Shown here: positions 11,524 through 23,020 of the stretch, piece by piece | Position numbering within the stretch: the stretch's first letter is position 1 | How the letters are laid out: each line of letters starts with the position of its first letter | From: Trametes villosa | Lineage: Eukaryota > Basidiomycota > Agaricomycetes > Polyporales > Polyporaceae | Assembly: GCA_002964805.2 (NCBI GenBank) | Contig: PUDQ02000057.1 | Span: 372,001 to 436,000, forward strand | Direction: 5' to 3' | Length of the DNA: 64,000 nt | Made by a program: the position numbers and the translations under genes | The notes under the pieces: model-generated | Seen by the model: the letters and a program-made list of their open reading frames with translations, nothing else | Databases searched by the model: none | Told to the model about the DNA's origin: nothing

Positions 11524-13330
11524 CTACCCTCGAAGACACAGTACAATAATCTCTTGACTACCAGCCTGTTATCGCAGTATCGTCAGCACCAACCACTACC
11601 GTCACCGACACAACCAAAACACTCACATGGATTACGACCCCGTTCTCCCACACGCAGGCGAGGCGCACGTTATGTAGCGAGAGCGAGGGCTTTGCGGACG
11701 TTCGACGCGTTCTGGCTGGGTATGCAGACGGGGGCATGCTCCGCATAAGCTCGAGGTGGCCCTCAGGGAGGGTACACGCGGCGTCATCGAGTGGAAGTTC
11801 GACTGCTGCGCCCCCGGGAGATGACGTCGCCTCCTCCGGGGAACATCCTGGTGCAGCCGCCGCGGCACCAAACTCGAGGAGCTGTATGTCCACCGTCCAG
11901 GGCGGCTTGTCTGGAGGCTGGGTAGGAGGGCGTATCCAAGCCAAGACGGCGCGCTGTCCGACGGGAGACGATGGGAAGAACGGCCGGCCGTCCCAATAAC
12001 CGGTTGACGTATGGGGACTCCACGCGTCCCATTCGAGGCGAGGCGGGGAGTCGGTCTTGTCGGCGATATCGACGAGAGCGGCACGCGGGAGCGTGATGTA
12101 GAGACCCCGGCTCTCCATGGTTGTGCAGTAGAACAGGGACAAGAGCGCGATCTCCTGGTCGGGGTCGAAGCGGCAGAATGAGCCGTGTGGATAGCTGTTG
12201 CTAGGATGGATGTCGACAGCGAGCACTTTGTCGCCTCGAGGCGCGGCGGGGAGGAGGAGGGACGCAAGTCGGCGTCGGCGCGTCCTGACCGGATTCTCGC
12301 TCAATCTGATACACGGTGACGGAGGTGCTCGTCATGAAGAGGAGGTAATTCCCCATCATAGATAGCTTCGGGTACTTGCGCGAGTGTTTTCTGGCGAGCT
12401 GAAGCTGTTGGGCGCCCGAGAGTCGAGGTCGTGAGTAACCTAAGATCGCCCAACTTTGCGTGACTTCTCACCCCAAACACTTGATTTCCTGTGCGCCAGT
12501 TGTAGATTGAGATGTGCCACAAGGTGTTGTCATGGTAAAGGAACAGGATGAGGTGGTGGTAGATGTTCATCTCGGATACCGTGATCCAGCTAGGGTGTTG
12601 GATGGTTACGGTCGGGCTCGCGGCCAGCGTGTGCGGATCGCCGGTGCTCAGAGACTTCAACAGTACACTTTGCTCCGGATAGCGCTCTCTGCAAACACAC
12701 ATGAGACGACCGATCACGAGAATATCGAGAAAGAGGTACCTCGGTGCGGAGACGATGACCAGCAAGTCCTGAGATGGGTCCATATCAAACGAGATTACGA
12801 GGTCCGTTGGGGGAAGCTTCTGCGCCGGAATGACCCACTTGCGCTCCTCTTGCGCGCCCAGAGGCGTGCTCAGCTGCACGCACTCGAAGTCGCCCGGCCA
12901 CAGTTGGAGGATGAACACGCCGCTTCGGTGGAAAGACCCTATGCGCCCGTCATAGGACCTGGCTCTGGTGTAGTCGAACTTGCGGGGCGGGAGAAAGTCC
13001 AGGTCGCGCCACGCCTGGCGGTACCGTCGAACGCGGGCGAGCTGCTCGCGTAGGGTGAGCTCCTCGCCATTGGGGTCGGGATTGTTTTTGACCAGGCCGG
13101 CGGCGGCCAGCTCAATGTGCAGCTGCAGGTACACCGAGTCCCGGACGAGGTTCAAGAACGCTCTGCAAACCTATGCATACAGTGATATCGTAAGTTTCTT
13201 AGCGCTGTTCAGAGGGCCCACGATGAAAGTGATCAAGGCGTACCTGCTGAAATCTGCACACAGTTTTTCCGTCGACCCCTCTCAGAATGGCGACGAGTAA
13301 CTCCGCAGGGAGAGCCGTCAAGGTCGTCAT
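11524..13330 (-). CDS. F-box protein, family 2, copy C, with local frame break
   Basis: Third tandem paralogue. Exon 1 is 13244-13330 (F-box LPAELLVAILRGVDGKTV), then 12740-13170, 12472-12688, about 12404 onward, and a last exon at 11524-11565 (tail ending LCLRG, as in A and B). Intron 2 is only 51 nt and stop-free, but it is placed by homology. Near 12240-12304 the frame carrying KLSMMGNYLLFMT and the frame carrying DKVLAVDIHPSNSYP do not join. Either there is a 1-nt indel (pseudogene or sequence error) or a 55-nt extra intron at about 12239-12293 (donor GTCAGG, C/T-rich tract, acceptor CTCGAG) restores the frame while deleting a segment present in A and B. The rest is intact (ELTLREQLARVRRYR, DPSQDLLVI, VWENGVVIH). 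Confidence 0.7.
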
Positions 13331-13525
13331 GGTGGTAGCAAAACAGGCTGAATATCAATTTTAGCGCTCGGCGCTCAAATTGGGCGCTTCGTTATCCATC
13401 GTCCGATATCGAGCCTTCGACGAGGTTGAGGCATATATGCAAACTCATGGGACGTCGACCGAGCCTGAGAAGCCCAAAAATTAATGAGGGAGGCGCGTCT
13501 TACCGTTGATACGAAGCGACAGGGT

Positions 13526-15300
13526 CTACACGAAGTACAAGAGAGTAACCGTCCCATCGCTCGACCCCAACGCGACCCGCCCCCTCTCCTCATCATAGTC
13601 CACCGCCGTCCAATTACAGCTCTCCCGCTGCTGCACCCACAGCCTCCGCGCGCGGGGCTGCAGCTCCGGGTGGCGCCTCTGCAGCGGGCCCGCGAACACC
13701 GCCGCGCACAGCGCCTCCGCCGTCTTCGCGCGGTCCGTCCTCCCCACGTCGTCGGGGTGGAGGTGGTCCGGGTTGAGCGCGTCGAGCACCTGCGCGTCGG
13801 AGGAGTGCACGTCGAGCCCGGTGAGGTGCGCAGTGCGCGCGGCGCGCGGCTGGATCCAGAGCACAGTGCCGCAGGGGCCGAGGATGATGTCGGGGCAGCG
13901 GAGGAAGCCGCGCACGGCGGGCGAGGTGTGCTCTGCGCGGACGGGCGGGAAGATGTAGGGGGAGGTGGATGGGGGTGTCGTCGCGGGGGTTGAGGGGTCT
14001 ATTGGGACCTCCGAAGAGTTCCTATCCGGAGGAGACTCGAGCGTCGGGCCTGTGAAAGCGGGATTGGGAAGGAGTAGGAACTGTTCGAGCTTGTGCACGC
14101 CGGATGCCCACGGGTTGTCGCTCTCGGTCCGCAATATGATGGATAGCGGGGCGTCTTCGGGTGACGTGGCCTGGATTCCAGTCCCGCTCAAAGGATCACA
14201 TTGTCGATTCACAGACACGCCGTCTATCCAGCCGAACGTGTGGAAGCCAACGGGATCGTACGCCGTGAACGACTCCTCCGCGGCGCGTAGCGTCGGCTCA
14301 GGGAACAACTCAACAGAGCGCGCACGGACGACAAGGACGCTGCGATGCGCAAAGACGACCTGAAGACATCTATTGTACTGCGGTTGAGGTGTTAGGTATG
14401 ACCTTCGGCGACGGATGATACCGTAGGCATACCTGGAAGTGTTCGTCCATGGGCTGCTGCGACCCCTTCAGGAGGGCGAACGTGTTCTTCCGCCAGTTCA
14501 TGACGATGGTCTCGTACGCGTCATCGCTGAATGCGATCAGGTCGCCCTTGAGCGCGATAGGTCTAAACGAGGTCGCGATGTTGCAGACGGGGGAAAAAGT
14601 TGGGCTGCCGGAGTCGCGGTTGGCTATGGCGAGGATCTCGATGCTCCTCTGCCCACTTAGAGTGCGAGTCAGCCAAGGAATTCGAGTGCAATGGTGAAAG
14701 ACTAACCTTCCAGTCTGCACCGCGGTCGCAAGTACGGCTTCGCTATCCGGGTCCGTGTTGACGACGAAGCCGGAGAATATCGCGCCCTTAGGGCACCAAT
14801 CCGCGACCTTCCGCGGTTGGGCTCCTTTCTGCGTCGCCGAGAGATCCCCGAGATCCCAGCAGGAGATCATCGACCAGATGCCCTTGTATACGGTCGCGAT
14901 GTAGCGACCGCCGTGTCCAGGTAGGAGTCGGATATCGGAGACACCGGATCCAGAGCTGGCCTGATACTCCAAAGAGCAGCGAGGCTCCGCGGTGTGGGAA
15001 AGCCAGAAGCTGCCGAGACGCAAAGCGTGCAAGACGAGCTTCTCTAGCGATCGCGCGTCGGCCGCGGCGGCATCGCGATGGGAGAAAGGATAGCCCTCCC
15101 GTAAAACCTGGTCGAAGCAGACTTTCTGCCAGACTATGCGCTGTCTGGAGATCGTGTCAAGACGCCTGCAGGTCTAGCGTACGTGAGATAATCGCGTCAA
15201 ATCGCAAAGATAATACGCTCACCTTTCGAAGTGTGAGTATTGAGGCTACGGGAAGGAAGCTGAAGACATGAAGCAGGGTATCATCGTCTAGCCGCTGCAT
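13526..15300 (-). CDS. F-box protein, diverged family 2 member D (WD-like)
   Basis: Predicted 550-aa F-box protein, more distant from A-C. Exons: 15223-15300, 14433-15173, 13526-14359. The 49-nt first intron uses a GCTAG acceptor, needed to keep TCRRLDTISRQRIVW in frame; the 73-nt second intron is clean. The F-box is at the very N-terminus (LDDDTLLHVFSFLPVASI). The C-terminal part looks propeller-like (AVDYDEERGRVALGSSDGTVTL at the end). A possible third intron at about 14653-14703 (51 nt, stop-free, donor GTTAGT, weak AAG acceptor) would shorten the protein to 533 aa. The start at 15300 was chosen because it begins directly with the F-box. It is the most upstream member of the four-gene co-oriented array. 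Confidence 0.75.
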
Positions 15301-16727
15301 CTTGCGGAGTTGCGTGGGTGCCGATGAACCAGCGTTTTAGTGACTCCTGGGATGACTGCAGGAGAAGAGCAACGCTTTCAAGAACCGAGAGATGCTTTAG
15401 CCCATAGCGATGTCTTAGCTTCAGCAAGACAGGTGTTGCAGAATATACTCCGGGGAGACATACGAGTTTGCTCGATGGAGTCGTTCCCTCCAGCTGCGCA
15501 GATGGAGGTAAGCGCCATCCCCTTGTGGGCGCCTGTAGGGCCCATCGATGGGAAGTGGTCCGTGCGTGAGAACGAAGCGCCGGGCGTATATAGTCCTGCT
15601 GGCGGCTTTCACGCTCTTCAGACAATCCTTCCACGATCATAAACGCCATGATGATCCTCCAGCAGCGAGATGAGCACGACGGTCGCAAGATCGTCGGCGT
15701 TGACATCGCTCGTTCGGCTACTTACCTTGTTACATACAAAGGGACGAGCTCGTTCGAAAGCTGATGGCGTCTTATATCGTTGGAGTCGTCTTGTCTAGTC
15801 TTCGCTTCTCGACTATCATGTACACTAGTCGACTCTAACTCGTTCTCCAGCTATGATCTATCGTGTCTTCAGACGACAGCTGTTACTGGTGGCGCGGCGG
15901 GGAAACGGGTCTATCCGTTTTCGGAGTTTTGGATACCGAATTTGCAGTATGTCATAAGTAGGCACCGACGCCCACCGCTGGTACCATCACTGTATCAGTG
16001 TTGCAAAATCCTGATGCTTACTCAAATATCTGCGTCAACTTTGACTGGCTTCGCTCGATACTTTTGGGATGGGTAGGATCATGTCTTCGTCAGGCACCTA
16101 TGAATTCTCTGGGAGCTTGAGGGTCAATGCCGGCGCTAGTCGCCGATGGTCCAGTCGCATACTGTTACTCGATGATATCCGCTCATCCTCATGCAGGCAA
16201 GACAAAACTTCGCCCATGTATATAGCACAGGTCGATCTATGCTTTTGCGAAGTTTGAAGTTCTAGGGAGCCCCATCGCGTGAGATATTTGAGTACGAACC
16301 GTATTTTGCAACACTGGTGCAGTGATAGTAAGCCACACAGTAGCACAGGACGCGGAATGTCTGCGAAGTTCGCGATATAACCTGCATCTAAGGTCGTGAA
16401 GCCAAGCAATCGGGAGAAAGCTCTTGCATACCCTCGCACACCGCATGTTCAGGGATTGAAAAGGACTTCGTGCTGAAAATTCACTGCATACGCGATCGAG
16501 GGCTCACGCACAATGTTAACATTGCTGTCAGACGACAGCAATGCCCAAGTAGATTGACGCAATTCATTCGAGATAAGCACTACTAACAGTGTCCAAAAGT
16601 CCCCAACGGAAACATTACGAGAGATCATAACACTACGAGTTCAAATTCTTGTAGGAGAAGGACAGTTCGCATATGCAGCTTCAACCCTACAGTCCGTCAC
16701 CCGAGCGCGACCGCAGCTCGAGTGCGG
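15301..16727. other. Intergenic with a degenerate inverted repeat
   Basis: About 1.4 kb without a convincing gene. The only structure seen is the imperfect inverted repeat listed separately at 15925-16385. A promoter for the F-box gene ending at 13526 should lie just upstream of 15300. Confidence 0.45.
15925..16385. repeat. Imperfect inverted repeat, arms about 110 bp
   Basis: Left arm about 15925-16045 and right arm about 16265-16385 are inverted relatives. Shared cores include CAGTGTTGCAAAAT and TACTCAAATATCT, with an outer AATTTGCAG / AACTTCGCAG match. The 220-bp centre is unrelated. Arms have diverged considerably, and I could not define clean ends or a target duplication. It may be an old foldback or MITE-like element. 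Confidence 0.45.
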
Positions 16728-18231
16728 TTAAACGAAAATGGAGGTGACGGCGCCGACGGAGGTGAAGCTCGAGGTCACGCCGCCGGCGACCGAGGTAAAG
16801 CTGCTCGAGATGCCGGTGGGGCTACCGCCAACGGAAGTGAAGCTGCTCGACACGCCGGTCGGGCTGCCGCCAACGGAGGTGAAGCCTGAGGAGACACCGC
16901 CGCCAACGGAGGTGAAGCTCGAGGAAACGCCACCGCCAACCGAGGTGAAGCTGCTCGAGACGCCGCCGCCAACGGACGTGAAGCTGCTGGAGATGCCAGT
17001 GGGGCTGCCGCCGACGGAGGTGAAGCTGCTCGTGATGCAGGCGGGGCTGCCGCCGACGGACGTGAAGCTGGACGAAACACCGCCACCAACGGAGGTGAAG
17101 CTGCTGGACACGCCACCGCCGACCGAGGTGAAGCTGGAGGAGACGCCGCCGGGGACGGAAGTGAAACTACTGGTGACTTCAGCGGGGGCAGGGCCCACAG
17201 AGGTGAAGCTGCTGGTGATCGCGGCGGGGGCGGGGCCTACGTTGGTGAAGCTCGAGGAGACGCCACCGGAAACAGAGGTGAAGCTGCTCGTGATCGCGGC
17301 GGGAGCGGGGCCCACGTTCGTGAAGCTGCTAGACACGCCGCCAGGGACAGACGTGAAGCTGCTCGTAACCTCGGCGGGGCTGGGACCAACGGAAGTGAAG
17401 CTGGAGGAGACGCCACCGGGGACGGAGGTAAAGCTGCTGGTGACCTCAGCCGGGGAGGGGCCGACCTGGGTGAAGCTGCTCGAGACACCGCCGGGAACGG
17501 AGGTGAAGCTGCTCGTCACTGCGGCGGCGAGGGCCACCTGGGTGAAGCTGCTAGACACGCCGCCGGGGACAGACGTGAAGCTGCTCGACACCTCCGCGGG
17601 CGCGGCGGTCGCAGCCGCGGGCACGCAGTTGAAGACCGACGTGACGGGCTCGCCAGTGACGGTGACGATGCCGCCGACGGACGTGAAGACCGACGTAATG
17701 GGGTCGCTCTCGCCGACGGACGTGAAGATGGAGGTAACGGGCGAGCCGCCGCTGGGGCCGGGGGACGAGTCGAGCGTGGTGGGGAACACGGTGACCGTCG
17801 AGACGGACCCGGTCGGCGCGCTGCCCGGGATCGACGTGAACACGCTCGTCACGTCCGCGGGGCTGACGAAGCTCGAGGAGACACCGCCGGGGACGAAGGT
17901 GAAGCTGCTTGTCACCTCGGCGGCGGCAGGGCCCACGCTGGTGAAGCTGCTGGAAACGCCGCCGGGGACAGAGGTGAAGCTGCTGGAGACGACGGGCTCG
18001 AGGGGGGCACCGGTGGGGAACGAGCCAGGGGGGTCGATGGTCTCGACGATGGTCGTGGTGTGCCCGAGGCCGATCGTGGTCGTGATCGAGGTGACGTACC
18101 GCGGCTCAAGGGGAATAGCGTTGCCTGTGTATAAGGAGTGTGTGAGTACTCGACCGGGACACAGAGAAGCTAGAGCACGTACCGCGGCCCAAAGCGAGCG
18201 CGGCGAGAACGAAGCCCAGCATGCGTGACAT
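16728..18231 (-). CDS. Secreted Ser/Thr-rich FTSV-repeat protein
   Basis: Predicted 481-aa secreted protein in two exons (18183-18231 and 16728-18124) with a 58-nt intron (GTACGT donor, ACACAG acceptor) inside the signal-peptide region. The signal peptide starts MSRMLGFVLAALALG. The mature chain is almost entirely short Ser/Thr/Gly/Val repeats built on SSFTSVGG or SSFTSVPGG, roughly thirty units, most regular toward the C-terminus. There is no catalytic domain, no cysteine framework and no GPI-like tail (it ends VTSIFV). A TATA box lies about 115 bp upstream of the ATG. Likely an extracellular, probably O-glycosylated, low-complexity protein of unknown role. A long open frame on the plus strand is a by-product of the repeats. 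Confidence 0.75.
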
Positions 18232-20260
18232 GGTTCCTGTACTTGGTGGCGGGAGAACGAGTGAAAAGACACAAGCACGAAGTAGAAGAAGAAGGGAGAA
18301 AAGGAGCACGGACTGAGGTGGAGCTCTGCCGTGTTCGCGGCCGGGCTTTATACTTCATCGTGCCCGGGCTCCAATGCTGCACGGACGAGCTGCTGTGCGC
18401 GCATCTGAGATCTGAGACCCGTCCGCCGGGCGCGGTGCTTGCATGAACAGGCACCGAGCGCCTTCGAGTCTGTGCACTCCCTCTGTCGAGAGCGGGCCCG
18501 AATCGCAGAGCGGGTGAAAGAGACCGTGTTGTGGGCCACATCTCGTATGCGCAGCAGGAGATTTGGAATCTGACATTCATCGCAAAGTATCAGCCGACGG
18601 GCTTCCTATCGAGGCCGGCGCTTCTGACAGGGTGAGCGGAGCACAAACGGTCTAATCCTAACAAACCAGTGTAGATCCCTGAAGAGACGCGTATCTTCCG
18701 TAGGCGCAATACAGTCGTCCTTCCGAATTTCCTGTGGGGGTTGCGAAGCTCACCGCCTTGATCTGTGCTAAGCGCAGGCACGGCGACCACATTGAATATG
18801 ATATTCCGGGCGCGGAAAGGGTACGGCGTATGTGAAGGCATGGGTTGCGAGAGCACAGAAGATTGTCTGAAAGAGCCTGCGAGTCGACCGTCAGTGGCAG
18901 ACCCGACGTATGTCTAGAATTTTGTATTCGTACCACGAAGTCCGGACATCCGTCGTGCGCGAGGAGGCTCCGAAACATATCCTGGCCGAGCCATCTGACA
19001 TGAGAAATGGGCATGGGCGGACCCATGACGAGTGCGCAGCGCTGACAATTCGGCTAAGGCGTGTTTTCGCAAAGTCGCCGTCCTGACACCGCAACTTCGC
19101 GGCTCGTGACAGATGCCACATGGATGCCACCTGTTACGATGCTTCCTCAAAGCTTCTTGTTTGTGAGTATGGAGGCTCACCGACCTCTGGTAGCGTCAGG
19201 AACATTCGGGGCCACCCGAGGCCTGGTTACTGCAGTCGGCATCATCCGAGTCTTCGCAATACGACGGCGGCATGAATGTCGAGCGCCGAGCGTTGAGACT
19301 GGCGGGGTAAAAATAACCGCTTGAACCTCCACTTTCGGCACCATATACTGAGACCAGCTGCCTGAGAGAAAGAAACGGTGAACTCAACGGCCTCGCGCTG
19401 AGAAGCAAGAGTGGATGGTGGACGTACGAACGAAAGCCTGCCGCTCGGCAATATGCGGTCCGAACTTCCAGGACTAGTGGCGGAACGGCCGAGAAGCGCC
19501 CACATTCACAGCTGCGCCTCTTTCTTTCCTACCACCATGTCACTGTCCTGCAGCCGACGTGCAACACTGAAGCCCACGCGGACAGCAGGCTGCTGCAACA
19601 CTTAGCAACATGTGTTTAGACTCCTCATGCCTCAGGCTCATGTAACACTAGAACGCCCGAACTAGGAGCCTTGCTGCGCTTTCTGGACATACTATATCGG
19701 CATAAGCCACGCTCTGGCTATTAGTGCGATACAAGACCACACCTCCTAGGTTTTCGTACGCAAGTCGTTCTTGTGCTCTCCTCTATCTGTCCGTTCATAG
19801 GTTCAGACCACGTTCTCAACCTCAATGCTGCGCAATCGGGCAGCAAGGTGGTATTCCCGGCAATGCGTGCACCCGCCCCAGTAAGGCGTTCGGGCTCCCC
19901 AACCTCGCGTGCCGACCGCGCCCACGAACTTCGAAGCTCGCGCATGATGCATACACCCACCACCCGGCGCGTCCCCCGCCTCTGCGGGCGTGCCAGCACA
20001 ACGAGCGGCGTCCCCCAGATCGGCGCGGGCACCGGCAGCCGTCGGGAACAGCGATCGCAGCGCCGTACGCGGCCGCGTGCGTGACGGGCTCCACCGCGGC
20101 TGCTCGACAACGCGCTATATCGCTCGACTATCCTCGACAAACCCTTTCTCGTGCTCGACAAGCCCCGCGGCGGTGTCGCATGCCGCCGGTACCGAGCACG
20201 ATGTCCGCGCGCGGCGCGACGATGCCCGCCGCTGCGCGCGAGAGTGAGGAGGCAACAGCG
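18232..20260. other. Intergenic between divergent secreted-protein genes
   Basis: About 2 kb shared upstream region of two divergently transcribed secreted-protein genes. It has a TATA box at each end (18346-18352 minus, 20261-20267 plus). I found no credible gene within it. Confidence 0.5.
18346..18352 (-). promoter_or_regulatory. TATA box of the FTSV-repeat gene
   Basis: TATAAAG read on the minus strand, about 115 bp upstream of the ATG at 18231, a normal distance for fungal genes with a short 5' UTR. Confidence 0.6.
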
Positions 20261-20267
20261 TATAAAG
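20261..20267 (+). promoter_or_regulatory. TATA box of the 20393 secreted-protein gene
   Basis: TATAAAG about 130 bp upstream of the ATG at 20393, followed by a C/T-rich stretch (CTCCTCTCTCGGCTTCTCTT) typical of fungal transcription start regions. Confidence 0.6.
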
Positions 20268-20392
20268 GTGGGTGGGCGAGGGTGGGTTGACGACACCGCC
20301 GTCTGCTCCTCTCTCGGCTTCTCTTCGCCTCTCTTTACCTATCCCTTTGCTGCTTAATCCAATCCCCCACGCTCCTTGCAATCCTTGAGAAG

Positions 20393-21389
20393 ATGATGCA
20401 CCTCCTGAACTTCGTCATCCTCGCCCTCGCGGCCGCGCACGGTACGCGCATACCCCCCTGAATAACTTTGTATCCCTTCGTACTGACTTCTACTTGTAGG
20501 CTACGCTGCCCCGATCGACCCTGCCTCGAGCGTCGAGATCGTGACGGCCTCAGGCCCCATCGGCGGCGCAGTGACCGCCTCCGGCGTGCCTTCGACCTCG
20601 TTCTTCGTGCCCTCCATCGGGCACGTCACCCGTGTCGCGACGCGCCCCGCCGTCCCTACCTCCAGCGTGAGCATCGTCTCCGCGTCGGGCCCCATCGGCG
20701 GTGCTGTTGCTGTTTCGGGCGCGCCCACGTCCGTCTTCGCGCCCTCCATCTCCGTCACCTCCACGCGCCTCCGGGCGGTGGGTGCGGCGACGAGCGCCGC
20801 CCCCAAGCCCGTCTCGAGTGCCGTGGCCTCCGCGTCCCCCATGGTGATGCATGCGCGGCAGGACGCGCAGCCCGTGCGCGAGTCGGGGCGGATCCCGACG
20901 ACCGCGATCGTAGGGCACGCCGTGGAAGGGGTGCTCGACGGTGTCCCTGTGCTCGGCGCGCGCCAGATCGTCACCAGCTCCGTCCTCTCCGCACCCACGA
21001 CGGTGGCCGTCCCCTCTGCGCCGTGCCCGATGTCCGACGCGGAGGGCGTGACGACCTTCGCCCCGCGCCACATCATGACTGACTGGCCGCCCCGCCCTTC
21101 GGTGTCCGCCCTTCCTACCGTCTCGCCGCTCCCCTCCGTCTCCCCCGTTCCGTCGGCGGTGGTCCCGCGCGACGTGACGGGCGCGCTGCCGACGATGCCG
21201 GCGGCAGTGCCCCTGCCGCCGCTGAACCGTGTTGCGGTACCGGTGTCGAACCTCGATTTTGAGCAGGTGGGCCCGATTACGCCGAAGGGGCCGCAGCCGC
21301 CGAGCATCACTACTCAGGTGAGTACTACCAGTGGGAGGATGTTCCGAGGTGTGCGGTGCTAATTTGGGGCTTCGTAGATCCGTGTCTGA
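20393..21389 (+). CDS. Secreted Ala/Ser/Val/Pro-rich low-complexity protein
   Basis: Predicted 292-aa secreted protein. Exons 20393-20441, 20500-21317 and 21378-21389; introns are 58 and 60 nt with clear signals (GTACGC..TTGTAG; GTGAGT..GTGCTAAT..CGTAG). The 49-nt first exon encodes a signal peptide (MMHLLNFVILALAAAHG) and stops in phase 1. That is the same length and phase as the first exon of the divergent FTSV-repeat gene at 16728-18231. The chain contains a near-duplicated block (IVTASGPIGGAV and IVSASGPIGGAV about 42 residues apart) and is rich in Ala, Pro, Ser, Thr and Val, with a single cysteine. No known domain recognised. The last mini-exon codes only IRV and a stop. Confidence 0.75.
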
Positions 21390-23020
21390 GGTGGTGAGGG
21401 TGGAGGAAGGGACATCGTGAGGTAGTACGCTATACACGACATCGTACATGTCCTAATCGATTTGCGGTATCCGACTTGGCTTTAACCTCTCTCGTAGATC
21501 ATGCGAGCAGGTCGCAAATAGCACAAATCCTGTAGTTATGGATTTCGACACAGGTATGCAGCTACATCTGCACGACGGGTGTAAGTATGTCGAGAGACTG
21601 GCCGTCTGAGATCTGAGTGAGCGCGAGACATAGTGAGACCACAGGCGCAGTGCAAGCACGTCCTCTGGCCTCTAGTCTCTGAGAGTATTGTACGCGGTCT
21701 GTATGGAGCGCACACGTTGACGGGCGCGCGGCTGCCACACTGGTACTCTAGAAGATATTCATATCCGGACGAAGGGCATATCCATCGCGCGCTCGCTCGT
21801 ATTGACATCACGACGAAGCCCTCATCCCGACAACTGCCACCATACAGCACTGCCGAGTAAGTACACTAGCGTCATGAATTGGGGAGCCCAGCAGTTTCGA
21901 CGACTTCACGAGTTGATTTGATGCGTGTATGGGGAGCCGCGGCGTGAGTGCATCGGCGCGCCCTGCGTTCCGTGAGCCTGCATGTCGTCTGCAGAAGCCG
22001 CGGAATTCCGTGACATGCACCGCGCCAATTTAGTGGACATCGGGACAGATGGAAGACGCGTGAGATCTCCGACGGTGTCCGGAGATACACGCCACGGACT
22101 GACGTTGTGTTCACCACCCGTGTATACAATCGCCCTCCAAAGCTTTGGTTGGAATCTGGACGTACGGTGTTGTCTCTGAAAACTGAGGCGTTGATGCGCT
22201 CAGGTTACAGCACCCTTTGCGCGTCCAGAGTAGGCTCTAAGCCCGCCGTGATGGCCAGAGGTTCATATAACGTTCATACTATCCTGTACTGCCGGTAAGA
22301 AGTCCAGAAGAGTGGGGTTCAGAGCGCATATCGGAGGTTCGCTGAACAAGCGGGAAGCCAAGATGGAAGATAACATGCAAGGCGTTCTGCTGGAGTCCTC
22401 CGCCAGGGGCAGAGAAGGTTGAGAGAACGTGCGAAAGTGACAGGGGTGTTCGCGCCGAAAGCCGATGACGCGCCGGCAATTAAAGCAGGAACGTTAATTG
22501 ACACAGCCACATAAGCCTTGTCAACGTCAATCCAACGCGTCCATCCTTTCTTTCTCCCGTCTGCCATCCACGCATTTCACGCAAATCCATCGTCTGCAGC
22601 GCCCCTTATGCCGGTCGTCCCACACAGTAGTGCTCGCGTACTGGCACGTGCGCCAGGGAGGAGATCCTCGCAGTGAGAAGGCGGGGAGAGAGACATGGAG
22701 AGTGCTCGATTAGGGCAGGGAGCATGGAGAAGGCGAGCGCGCGGAACTCAGGGCCTGTCACTGGAAGCGACGCGGTCGCAATTTGGGCCCGGACGGGCTA
22801 GGACGATGCCTTTCCCCACCGCCCACTCGCCCTCAGTCCATCCCCCGTCCCGCCACTTTCCCCGCCACGTCCTCCCATGTCTGAGTCCCCTCCCGCCCCG
22901 ACCCCGCGCCCCCCTCCTCTTTCCTCCTCCCCTCTCCTTTCCCGCGTCAGGCCCCCTCCCGCCCGCAGCCCTCAGTCACCGCACACGGACGCAGCACTGC
23001 CAGCGCCCACGGTGTGAGGG
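21390..23020. other. Intergenic
   Basis: About 1.6 kb with no gene recognised. Positions 22860-22970 are strongly C/T-rich on the plus strand, fitting the promoter and leader of the gene starting at 23021. Confidence 0.5.

Noticed and set aside
16738..18228. Long plus-strand open frame (about 496 codons) of EVKLLETPP-type repeats
   Set aside because: It is the complement of the FTSV-repeat gene; the minus strand has the signal peptide, spliced first exon and TATA box, while the plus frame has none of these.
19724..20290. Open frames of about 190 codons on both strands upstream of the 20393 gene
   Set aside because: Composition is Arg/Ala/Pro-rich with no domain, and the stretch overlaps the TATA box and promoter of the secreted-protein gene.
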